A stretch of 5,153 nt of DNA from Treponema sp. (lineage in GTDB: Bacteria; Spirochaetota; Spirochaetia; Treponematales; Breznakiellaceae): contig JAISSG010000170.1 of the NCBI GenBank assembly GCA_031273185.1, positions 1 to 5,153 on the forward strand, given 5' to 3'. Under the pieces are notes generated by a model, which was given only the letters and a program-made list of their open reading frames with translations, was not told the origin of the DNA and did no database searches. Position 1 is the stretch's first letter; the number at the start of each line of letters is the position of its first letter. Of this stretch, positions 1 through 5,153 are shown piece after piece. The position numbers and the translations under genes were made by a program.

Positions 1-1553
1 ACCACGGCGGAACTGGGCGGGGCGATTTTCATTCTCCGGCTCTCTGCCAGCATCTGCCTGATGCGTGTGTCGCTGGGCAGGGTTTCTTTTTCCGCATCGG
101 GGGCGAAGATGAAGACCTGAATGTCGCCTGACGCAAAATAATCCTTGATGGCGGCGTTGATGTCTTTGGCGGTGATGTGGGGCAACAGTCGCTGGACTGC
201 GTCGAGTTCCCACTCGATGTCCGCCATGTTGCCGCCTTCGGTGTAATAGGTAACCAGCGAGTCAACGTACCCGCTTGATTCCTGACGGTCTTTTTCATGG
301 GCAAGCCGCTGGAGGTGCGAGACCATCGATGCGGAGGCGATGGCAAGTTCCGAATCAGTAAAGCCGTATCGGGTCATTGCCTCTTTTGCACGCAGCAGTT
401 CGGCAAGGCTGGCTTCGGTGGTGCCAGTTTTTGCCTGCGCCACAATGACGTAAAACCGTGACGATGTCGCATAACCGGCGGCTCCCGCCCCGGCGTACAT
501 ATAGGGGGTCTGCGGCTTGGTCATTTCGTCGCTGAAGCGGAGACTCAGCATTTGGTCGATAAGGATGTCGATTATCTCGCTTCGGTAATACGACAGGTCG
601 CCCCGTGTCGCTTCACGGCTGCGCTTGAAGTACAGGTAGATGTTGGTGCTGGTCAGTTCCGGGTCGGTAAGGGTGAGGGTTTCGATATTTCCCCGTTTGG
701 GAAGGGGCAGGTCGTAGCGGGGAAGCTGGGTGGGGGCGGCGGGTTTGGGGATGGCAAAGTGATCCTCCAGCGATGCCTCCAGCGCGGCCCCGTCAAAGTC
801 GCCAACGATGATCAGCGCCATGTTGTCCGCCTGATACCACTTTCGGTAAAAGCCCTCCAGCCGCGATGCCGGGGCTGTCTCGATAACTTCTGGCAGGCCG
901 ATGGGCATTCGGTTGGCGTAGGGCGATCCACGGAACAACACGGGCAGCCACTGCTGTCGCAGGCGATTCCATGCGCCCAGCCGCGAGCGGTACTCCTCCA
1001 GCACGACCAGCCGCTCCTCGTCCACGTCATGGGGGGCGAAGGTGATGGCGCGTGACCAGTCGTCGATGATTGCCAGCGCGGTGTCGGGGACACGCCGTAT
1101 CCCGTCGCCGCCGGTCTCGACGGGGACCTCGATGCCGTACACGGTCTGGTCAAAGGTGGTGTAGGCGTTGACCTCCGGTCCAAAGCGCATTCCCAGCGAG
1201 CGCAGGTAGTCAACAAGTTCCGCCTCGGGGAAGCGGGCAGTGCCGTTGAACGCCATGTGCTCGACAAAGTGGGCGAGACCCCGCTCGTCGTCTTCCTCAA
1301 GCACCGAACCGGCTTTTACCGCCAGCGTAAGGTACGCCCGTTTTTCGGGCATGGAGTTTTCAAGGATAAAGTACCGCAGGCCGCTGGGCAGGGTCCCGGT
1401 TCTGACGCTTTCCATGAACGGAACCGGATCGTTTGGCTGCCCCAGACCGCCCCATGCGGCGGAACCGGCTTTGGGAAGGCCGGAGCAGGAGGCGAGCAGC
1501 AACACAGCAAGCAGCAGGGAGAGGAGGGACAGCCCCCCTTTTCGTGTTTTCAT
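1..1553 (-). CDS. M16 family zinc metallopeptidase, lipoprotein (partial, C-terminus beyond left edge)
   Basis: The reverse strand reads without a stop from an ATG at 1553 to the window edge, giving 517 residues. Residues 1-23 form a lipoprotein signal: basic start (MKTRK), Leu-rich core, and lipobox L-A-S-C with the lipidated Cys at 23. The mature enzyme is therefore expected on a membrane, facing the periplasm or exterior. The first M16 domain (about 50-200) has the inverted zinc motif H95-F-V-E98-H99. The third ligand is most likely E187 in the ERLVVLEE stretch, by analogy with ERxxVxxE of pitrilysin. The middle domain (about 205-385) has RMPIGLPEVI and FYRKWYQADNMALIIVGDFD, both typical of the family. 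The insert between H99 and E187 and the 'DDWS' segment resemble PqqL-type proteases, which are about 900 residues, so roughly half is visible. Substrate is unknown; the family degrades small peptides and unfolded proteins. It is transcribed divergently from the DHH gene. Family call is firm; the PqqL-like subtype is inference. Confidence 0.93.
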   Translation of the reverse strand, partial: MKTRKGGLSLLSLLLAVLLLASCSGLPKAGSAAWGGLGQPNDPVPFMESVRTGTLPSGLRYFILENSMPEKRAYLTLAVKAGSVLEEDDERGLAHFVEHMAFNGTARFPEAELVDYLRSLGMRFGPEVNAYTTFDQTVYGIEVPVETGGDGIRRVPDTALAIIDDWSRAITFAPHDVDEERLVVLEEYRSRLGAWNRLRQQWLPVLFRGSPYANRMPIGLPEVIETAPASRLEGFYRKWYQADNMALIIVGDFDGAALEASLEDHFAIPKPAAPTQLPRYDLPLPKRGNIETLTLTDPELTSTNIYLYFKRSREATRGDLSYYRSEIIDILIDQMLSLRFSDEMTKPQTPYMYAGAGAAGYATSSRFYVIVAQAKTGTTEASLAELLRAKEAMTRYGFTDSELAIASASMVSHLQRLAHEKDRQESSGYVDSLVTYYTEGGNMADIEWELDAVQRLLPHITAKDINAAIKDYFASGDIQVFIFAPDAEKETLPSDTRIRQMLAESRRMKIAPPSSAV

Positions 1554-1559
1554 GCCTTC

Positions 1560-1588
1560 AGTATAGCAAAAGGCGGAAAAAAGATCAG
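1560..1588 (-). promoter_or_regulatory. Candidate extended -10 promoter for the M16 gene
   Basis: On the reverse strand TATACT lies at 1565-1560, preceded by TG and one base, a perfect extended -10. A weak -35 (CTGATC, 1588-1583) sits 17 bases upstream. Transcription would start near 1553-1554, at or next to the A of the M16 ATG, so the mRNA would be leaderless or nearly so. This fits the lack of a properly spaced Shine-Dalgarno before that ATG: only AAGG, too close to the start. Pattern match only. Confidence 0.4.
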
Positions 1589-1594
1589 AAAAGT

Positions 1595-1624
1595 ATGGCA
1601 AAAAAACGGCGGAGAGTGTACAAT
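1595..1624 (+). promoter_or_regulatory. Candidate sigma-70-type promoter for the DHH gene
   Basis: A TACAAT -10 at 1619-1624 (5 of 6 consensus) lies 18 bases downstream of ATGGCA at 1595-1600 (4 of 6 match to TTGACA). The predicted start near 1631 would leave a leader of only about 15 bases, just enough for the ribosome binding site. It lies back to back with the M16 promoter candidate in a 92-base gap, so the two could compete for polymerase. Pattern match only. Confidence 0.35.
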
Positions 1625-1630
1625 AACAAA

Positions 1631-1638
1631 AGAGGTGG
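1631..1638 (+). promoter_or_regulatory. Ribosome binding site of the DHH gene
   Basis: AGAGGTGG ends 7 bases before the ATG at 1646. It decides the start: the in-frame ATG at 1595 would add 17 mostly basic residues and has no spaced Shine-Dalgarno, and the frame open back to 1433 overlaps the opposing M16 start. Confidence 0.75.
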
Positions 1639-1645
1639 TAGGAAA

Positions 1646-2551
1646 ATGAGATTACTAACCAGATCGGATTTTGACGGGCTGGCATGCGGCGCGCTGCTGG
1701 TGTACTTGGGTCTTATCGACGAATGGAAGTTCGTCCACCCCAAGGACATTCAAGACGGCCTGGTCGAGGCTACTGACAACGACATTCTGGCCAACATACC
1801 GTATATCAAGGGCTGCAAGCTCTGGTTTGATCACCATTCCAGCGAGACTGAGCGGCTGGGGCCGGCTACCTATTTCGAGGGCGTGTCAAAGAAGGCCCCA
1901 AGCTGCGCCCGCGTGGTGTACGAATATTACGGGGGCGACGAAAAGCTGGGGCGTTTCGCGGAGATGGTCCGTTACGTGGACAAAGTGGATTCGGGAAACC
2001 TTACCTCTGAAGAAATCCTCCACCCCCACGGATGGATCCTTTTGGGTTTCATCATGGATCCGAGGACGGGGCTTGGGCGTTTCCGCAACTTCACCATCAG
2101 CAACTACGATCTGATGAAGGAGCTTGCCCGTGCCTGTTCCGAAAAAGACATCGACGAGATCATGGCGATGCCTGATGTCAAGGAGCGGGTGGATGTGTAC
2201 AACGAGCAGACCGGGCAATTCCGCGACATGGTAAAAAAGTACGCCAGGGTTGAAGGCAACGCCCTGGTCGCCGATTTACGTGGGGTGGAAACCATTTACG
2301 CCGGGAACCGCTTCCTTATCTACACCGTTTTTCCCGATCAGAACATATCCTTGTGGATCGTTGACGGGCGGAACAAGGCAAATGTCGTCATCACCGTGGG
2401 CTACAGCATAATCAACCGCAGTGCCACGGTGGATGTCGGCAGCCTGATGCTCTCTTACGGCGGCGGCGGGCACCGCCAGGTAGGCACCTGCCAGGTCTCT
2501 TATGGAGAAGCCGACCAGGTTATCGCGGAAATTTTGGACAAGGTGAAATAA
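1646..2551 (+). CDS. DHH/DHHA1 family phosphoesterase (exopolyphosphatase-related)
   Basis: A 301-residue cytoplasmic protein without signal peptide or membrane segment. The N-terminal DHH domain has motif I as S-D8-F-D10-G, the signature D62-H63-H64 followed by SS, and a further motif YVD112KVD115SG. These Asp and His residues would bind two divalent metal ions (usually Mn). The C-terminal DHHA1 domain (about 205-301) carries the substrate-binding glycine-rich motif G272-G-G-G-H276 followed by RQVG. Known members hydrolyse phosphoester or phosphoanhydride bonds in short RNA, pAp, cyclic dinucleotides or polyphosphate; sequence alone does not choose among these. Motif I lacks the His of the NrnA/GdpP form (HxxxDxD) and looks more like the RecJ form (DxD), but the protein is far shorter than RecJ. 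The length matches the small stand-alone DHH-DHHA1 proteins. Neighbours on both sides are on the other strand, so it is probably monocistronic. Family is certain, substrate unknown. Confidence 0.93.
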   Translation: MRLLTRSDFDGLACGALLVYLGLIDEWKFVHPKDIQDGLVEATDNDILANIPYIKGCKLWFDHHSSETERLGPATYFEGVSKKAPSCARVVYEYYGGDEKLGRFAEMVRYVDKVDSGNLTSEEILHPHGWILLGFIMDPRTGLGRFRNFTISNYDLMKELARACSEKDIDEIMAMPDVKERVDVYNEQTGQFRDMVKKYARVEGNALVADLRGVETIYAGNRFLIYTVFPDQNISLWIVDGRNKANVVITVGYSIINRSATVDVGSLMLSYGGGGHRQVGTCQVSYGEADQVIAEILDKVK

Positions 2552-2555
2552 ATTC

Positions 2556-2654
2556 AAGAAGAGTACCTCACGCAGAGGCACACCAAACCTTCGGGTCGCG
2601 GCGCGGAGAGCTATGCGTTGTCCGTAAGCCCGCGCCTCAGTGAGGACTCTTCTT
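2556..2654. repeat. 99-nt imperfect inverted repeat (long hairpin)
   Basis: The left arm 2556-2579 pairs with the right arm 2634-2654. The stem has 9 bp (2556-2564 with 2646-2654), a one-base bulge at A2565, 6 bp (2566-2571 with 2640-2645), a small internal loop, then 5 bp (2575-2579 with 2634-2638), for 20 base pairs in all. Inside, CGGG at 2592-2595 can pair with CCCG at 2629-2632, and CGGA at 2604-2607 with TCCG at 2621-2624, extending the stem toward a 13-base loop. It starts 4 bases after the DHH stop codon. No T-run follows the right arm, so it is not a classic intrinsic terminator. It could be an mRNA 3'-end stabiliser, a dispersed palindromic repeat, or part of a small element. Confidence 0.8.
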
Positions 2655-2681
2655 AATCATTATAAAATCTAATGATCAAGA
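2651..2681. repeat. Second hairpin, competing with the long stem
   Basis: TCTTAATCATT at 2651-2661 pairs with AATGATCAAGA at 2671-2681: 10 of 11 pairs, one A-C mismatch, and a 9-base loop. The bases 2651-2654 are also the outer base of the 99-nt stem, so both structures cannot be fully formed together. No U-tract follows on either strand. Confidence 0.55.
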
Positions 2682-2683
2682 GC

Positions 2684-2730
2684 GAAGATGCGCAATGAGG
2701 TAATTATGCGCCTTCTTTACTTTTCTTTTA
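2684..2730 (+). terminator. Probable intrinsic terminator after the DHH gene
   Basis: GAAG (2684-2687) and GCGCA (2690-2694) pair with CTTC (2712-2715) and TGCGC (2707-2711), giving 9 pairs with a two-base bulge and a 12-base loop. A T-rich run interrupted by A and C follows at 2716-2729. This orientation would end DHH transcripts about 130-180 bases after the stop codon. On the reverse strand the hairpin lacks a following T-run, so no clear terminator is seen for the EEP gene. Confidence 0.5.
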
Positions 2731-2753
2731 CTTCTGCGTGATATTCTTCCTCA

Positions 2754-3920
2754 CTATTCCCGTTTTTTCAAAAACAGCATCAGCGGCAGGTGATCGCTGA
2801 GGCCGTTGCCGGTCCGGGGGTTGTACGCCACTGGCCGCCCGCTGGCGTTTGCGTAGGGCGGGTAGTTTATTACCTCGCAGTTTTCAAAGTTCCAGCCAGC
2901 CCCGATGAACAGTTGTGGCGAGAGCAGGAAATGGTCGATGGTCTCCCACTCGTTTCTGTAATAATACGAGCCATCTTCCAGTTCCACGGCCCAGGGCGAG
3001 TAGAGCGTTACGGCCTGTGAGGGAAAATACCGGGCCTCCGGCGGCTTGCCCTTGCTGATGACGATAAAGTCCTTTTGCAGATCGGCAACTGCGGCGGCAG
3101 CGGCGTTTGGGCCCGAGTCGTCAAGCCCGTACAGATTGGCAAATTCCGCGGCGCGGGGATCGTCGGGGAGCAGGGCGCTGATTACCGTACCGCTGCGGCG
3201 GTAGAACTCGTCGTGGTTTTCGTTCAGGTCGCCCATGATGATTGCCGGGAGATACGGCTCGCTTGCCGCCAGCTCCCGTAGCCTGCGGACTATGATCCGC
3301 GCCGAGGCCCTGCGGGTGCTCTCGGTCGCGTCGTCGTCGCCGAGCTTTGACTTCCAGTGGCACACAAACAGCGCCAGCGGGCCGTCTTCTGTGTTGACCC
3401 TCGCCTCCAGCATGGGCCGGGGCGCGATTTCCCCGTCGATGTACACCGAATGGGACCTTGCCCCGTCCAGCGGGAAACGGCTTAACAGGCCCACTCCCAG
3501 GGACATTCCGGGAATGATGGCAAAGTGGGTCCATCTGTAACCCAGTGCAGAAAGCGCGGCGGCAAGGTCTGCCATCACCTGCGCCGATTCGATTTCCTGC
3601 AAGGCGATAACGTCCGGCTTTCGCGCCATCCCGCCAATGGCACTGGCGATAACGTTCAGCCTCCCCCGGTATTTTTCCCCGGTCCAGCCTGCCGACTCCC
3701 GGTAGTCGTCGTATTCCGTCCCGTTTTCCACCCCGTCAAAGAGCGTCTGGGCGTTCCACGTCATGATGGCGATGGAATTCCCATCTGAGGGAGCCTTGTC
3801 CTGTCCCGGGGAAATGTTGCACCCGGCGCATCCGGCGGCCAAAGCCAGAAGCAACGGCGCACACAGCGCGGCACATAGCACTGCCTGCGAGGTTTTTTGA
3901 TTCATGAGGTTGTGTTTCAT
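2754..3920 (-). CDS. Endonuclease/exonuclease/phosphatase (EEP) family lipoprotein
   Basis: A complete 388-residue protein. Residues 1-31 form a signal peptide with a hydrophobic core (about 13-29) ending in LAAGC; C31 is the likely lipidated residue and C34 a second candidate, so membrane anchoring outside the cytoplasm is expected. A low-complexity linker precedes the EEP fold at about 48-385. All the family's catalytic motifs are visible: N56 in MTWNAQTLFD, E109 in ALQEIE, H188 in CHWKSK, D231 and N233 in MGDLNE, D329-H330 in TIDHFL, and S376-D377-H378 in LSDHLPL. The family uses Mg2+ to cut phosphodiester or phosphomonoester bonds in DNA, RNA or phospholipid-derived substrates; the substrate here is not evident. 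A secreted nuclease for nutrient scavenging is plausible, a phosphatase or sphingomyelinase-like role less so. It starts at the first Met because of the strong upstream ribosome binding site; M6 is an in-frame alternative. It lies 147 bases downstream of pheT on the same strand and converges with the DHH gene. Confidence 0.93.
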   Translation of the reverse strand: MKHNLMNQKTSQAVLCAALCAPLLLALAAGCAGCNISPGQDKAPSDGNSIAIMTWNAQTLFDGVENGTEYDDYRESAGWTGEKYRGRLNVIASAIGGMARKPDVIALQEIESAQVMADLAAALSALGYRWTHFAIIPGMSLGVGLLSRFPLDGARSHSVYIDGEIAPRPMLEARVNTEDGPLALFVCHWKSKLGDDDATESTRRASARIIVRRLRELAASEPYLPAIIMGDLNENHDEFYRRSGTVISALLPDDPRAAEFANLYGLDDSGPNAAAAAVADLQKDFIVISKGKPPEARYFPSQAVTLYSPWAVELEDGSYYYRNEWETIDHFLLSPQLFIGAGWNFENCEVINYPPYANASGRPVAYNPRTGNGLSDHLPLMLFLKKRE

Positions 3921-3926
3921 GTTTTT

Positions 3927-3933
3927 CTCCTCT
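3927..3933 (-). promoter_or_regulatory. Ribosome binding site of the EEP gene
   Basis: The reverse strand reads AGAGGAG, 6 bases before the ATG at 3920. It is near-consensus and fixes that start over the in-frame Met five codons later. Confidence 0.8.
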
Positions 3934-4011
3934 TGAATATATATGGCCCAAATCGGTGTTTTGCTTTATTCCCACCTGACAATTTTTACATAAAGATGAA
4001 AAAAGAAAAGA

Positions 4012-4039
4012 ATTGTATTTGTTGTTGCGCTGGGGACAA
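4012..4039 (-). promoter_or_regulatory. Candidate promoter for the EEP gene in the pheT-EEP gap
   Basis: On the reverse strand TTGTCC (4039-4034, 4 of 6) is followed after 16 bases by TACAAT (4017-4012, 5 of 6). Transcription would start near 4005 and leave a leader of about 85 bases. The 147-base gap after pheT, with no convincing terminator hairpin, leaves open whether the EEP gene is also read through from pheT. No riboswitch or strong structure is seen in the rest of this gap. Confidence 0.4.
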
Positions 4040-4067
4040 TGCCGGCAGATACTACGTTTACCGGGGT

Positions 4068-5153
4068 CTACAACAGCGAGTCCAAATCTATTTCCCCGGC
4101 GGTGCATGGTACGGCAATGCCCCAGTTTTCCAGCACTTCGGGGTGAACCTCGCCGAACACGCCGATTTTGTTGCCTTTGTACAGTACCGCTGCCGCCCGC
4201 CCCGGAATGAAACGGGGGTCGTCCGATTCTTCGACATCGTAGTCGCGGGCAAGGTAGTAGAACAGTGTCTGTAGCTGTCCGGCGGCGGTGTTGAAGTTCG
4301 CCTCCTTGTCGGCGTGGAGAAAGCCCGCGTACTGGCGGGTTCTGGTGCCTGAGTTGTCGCCGCTGTCGAGACAGGCGATTTTGCCGATCTCAAAAATTCG
4401 GTGCGGGTAGACCGAGTGGCCGGACACGGACTCGCTTGCCATGAGCGATGCAACCACCGAGTCGCGCACATATTCGTAGTTTTCCGTCATGGGGTTGGCA
4501 ATGCGGATGATCTTTTTGCCATCGCCGCGCATATTTTCAACGAGGTCTTTACGGGAGCCGAGGTAGTTGTAGATCATCTCCTGATAGCCCATGCCAATGA
4601 AGATTTCCTTTACCTGACGGCTGAACAGGGTGATGGGGGAAAGGCGGCCAATGGTGGAATCGCTGGGACGTTCCGGCTTGAACGAGCCGAGGCCCCGGCC
4701 TATCATTACGTCTTCGGCGACATCGGCGGCGTGGAGGAAGTCGTTGCGGTATTCGGGCGGACGGGCAATGATACCATCGACTGCGGCGCCGCTCTGCCCA
4801 CGTTCAAGGGCGGTGGCTTTTTCGGCCTGTACGCCCATGCGGGCAAGTGCCTGTACGCACTCGTCGCCTGAAAGTTGTTCGCCGAGGAATTTTTCGACCC
4901 GCGCCAGTGAGCAAAAAATCGGCTCCTGAAAATAGTAAGGGTATACGACATTTTTGCCAAAGGGGGTGTCAAACTCGTACTCGACCTCGACCGGTTCGAT
5001 GGCAAAGCCGTTGTCGGCAAGGTCGCAGGCAACGATTGACGTGGCAAGCGTTACCAGGGAAATGTCCGTTCCGGTCAGTTCCACAAAAATGTCGGTGTCG
5101 CCAACCTGCACCGCGCCCAGATCGGCGGAGTTGATAATCGGCGGGTAGGACAG
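4068..5153 (-). CDS. pheT: Phenylalanine--tRNA ligase beta subunit, archaeal/eukaryotic type (partial, N-terminus beyond right edge)
   Basis: The last 361 residues of PheT, which with PheS forms the synthetase charging tRNA-Phe in the cytoplasm. The frame is open from 5153 to a TAG at 4070-4068; the GTG at 5111 is an internal Val, not a start. In visible-fragment numbering, YPPIINSADLG (3-13) and DIFVELTGTD (21-30) mark the end of the B3/B4 region. The B5 domain (about 82-160) has the metal-binding-like stretch YRNDFLHAADVAEDVMIGRG (135-154). The catalytic-like core (about 160-361) has NPMTENYEYVRDSVV (220-234), FEIGKI (254-259) and GVFGEVHPEVLENWG (331-345). The chain ends about 16 residues after that motif, with no C-terminal FDX-ACB domain. 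That end and the PPIINS motif are hallmarks of the short (about 550-590 residue) archaeal/eukaryotic form; roughly 200 residues are missing. Spirochaetes are the well-known bacteria with this form. The identity is firm; pheS is not in view. Confidence 0.95.
   Translation of the reverse strand: MSYPPIINSADLGAVQVGDTDIFVELTGTDISLVTLATSIVACDLADNGFAIEPVEVEYEFDTPFGKNVVYPYYFQEPIFCSLARVEKFLGEQLSGDECVQALARMGVQAEKATALERGQSGAAVDGIIARPPEYRNDFLHAADVAEDVMIGRGLGSFKPERPSDSTIGRLSPITLFSRQVKEIFIGMGYQEMIYNYLGSRKDLVENMRGDGKKIIRIANPMTENYEYVRDSVVASLMASESVSGHSVYPHRIFEIGKIACLDSGDNSGTRTRQYAGFLHADKEANFNTAAGQLQTLFYYLARDYDVEESDDPRFIPGRAAAVLYKGNKIGVFGEVHPEVLENWGIAVPCTAGEIDLDSLL

Larger units (their letters stand above)
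2558..2749. repeat. Intergenic block bounded by imperfect inverted repeats (MITE-like)
   Basis: The arm word at 2558-2576 recurs in inverted form at 2733-2749. Sixteen Watson-Crick pairs and one G-T pair form, with only the two-base bulge C2566-C2567; nine pairs (2568-2576 with 2733-2741) are uninterrupted. The 192-base block fills the gap between the convergent genes almost exactly. It also contains the inner inverted copy at 2634-2654, so the same word occurs three times. Terminal inverted repeats without coding capacity suggest a miniature element or a decayed repeat. I see no convincing target-site duplication, so the mobile interpretation is weak; the inverted repeats themselves are plain. 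Confidence 0.5.

Noticed and set aside
552..1055. Plus-strand open frame of 167 residues inside the M16 gene
   Set aside because: It is antisense to a clear M16 coding frame. The translation shows no domain, and long antisense frames are expected in GC-rich DNA.
1433..1645. N-terminal extension of the DHH reading frame (71 extra residues, including an ATG at 1595)
   Set aside because: It overlaps the opposing M16 start, is basic and low in complexity, has no spaced ribosome binding site, and the domain's first strand begins right at the 1646 ATG, which has a good site.
3121..3534. Alternative minus-strand frame of 137 residues inside the EEP gene
   Set aside because: It is a shadow: the EEP frame runs uninterrupted through all catalytic motifs.
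3927..3938. ATTCAAGAGGAG upstream of the EEP gene resembles ATTCAAGAAGAG at 2552-2563
   Set aside because: A 12-base near match in purine-rich sequence that includes a Shine-Dalgarno; likely chance, since the rest of the repeat arm is absent.
3954..3982. TTGTCA on the reverse strand (3982-3977) as a -35 for the EEP gene
   Set aside because: A good -35 match, but no -10-like hexamer lies 16-18 bases downstream; the pair at 4039-4012 is better.
4041..4070. CCGG...CCGG stem just after the pheT stop codon as a terminator
   Set aside because: Only about four pairs with a long loop, and the T-rich run is more than 20 bases further on, so it is not a convincing intrinsic terminator.
3897..4274. 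Plus-strand open frame across the pheT-EEP gap, with a CICCC stretch after an internal ATG at 3996
   Set aside because: No recognisable domain and no convincing ribosome binding site, and most of it is antisense to pheT. The Cys run probably arises by chance from TGT/TGC repeats.
1..5153. CRISPR arrays, tRNA or rRNA genes, transposase, toxin-antitoxin or phage genes
   Set aside because: No regularly spaced direct repeats, cloverleaf or rRNA-like stretches, or recognisable mobile or defence proteins were seen on either strand.

Overview
The window holds four protein-coding genes. Two are cut by the window edges. There is one short divergent promoter region and one unusually structured convergent intergenic region. 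The DNA is fairly GC-rich, with G/C-rich third codon positions. The best clue to the host is the partial pheT at the right end. It encodes the short archaeal/eukaryotic-type phenylalanyl-tRNA synthetase beta chain, which among bacteria is classically associated with spirochaetes. Two predicted lipoproteins with Cys-containing lipoboxes, one of them a relaxed lipobox, also fit a spirochaete, perhaps a GC-richer Treponema or Spirochaeta relative. That assignment is inference, not proof.

Layout from left to right. Positions 1-1553 (minus) carry the N-terminal 517 residues of an M16 zinc-metallopeptidase lipoprotein with an intact HxxEH site; the gene runs off the left edge. Positions 1554-1645 are a divergent intergenic region with a candidate promoter in each direction. 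Positions 1646-2551 (plus) encode a complete 301-residue DHH/DHHA1 phosphoesterase. Positions 2552-2753 lie between two convergent gene ends and are almost entirely palindromic: a 99-nt imperfect hairpin, a second hairpin that competes with it, a terminator-like stem, and a degenerate third copy of the arm sequence that makes the whole block look bounded by inverted repeats. Positions 2754-3920 (minus) encode a complete 388-residue endonuclease/exonuclease/phosphatase (EEP) family protein with a lipoprotein signal. Positions 3921-4067 are a leader region with a good ribosome binding site and a plausible promoter. Positions 4068-5153 (minus) are the C-terminal 361 residues of PheT.

The genes do not form an evident pathway. 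PheT is housekeeping translation and the DHH protein is probably cytoplasmic phosphoester or nucleotide metabolism. The M16 protein and the EEP protein look like membrane-anchored hydrolases facing the periplasm or the outside. I do not see a new defence or mobile system. The feature that most deserves a second look is the repeat-like palindromic block at 2556-2749.
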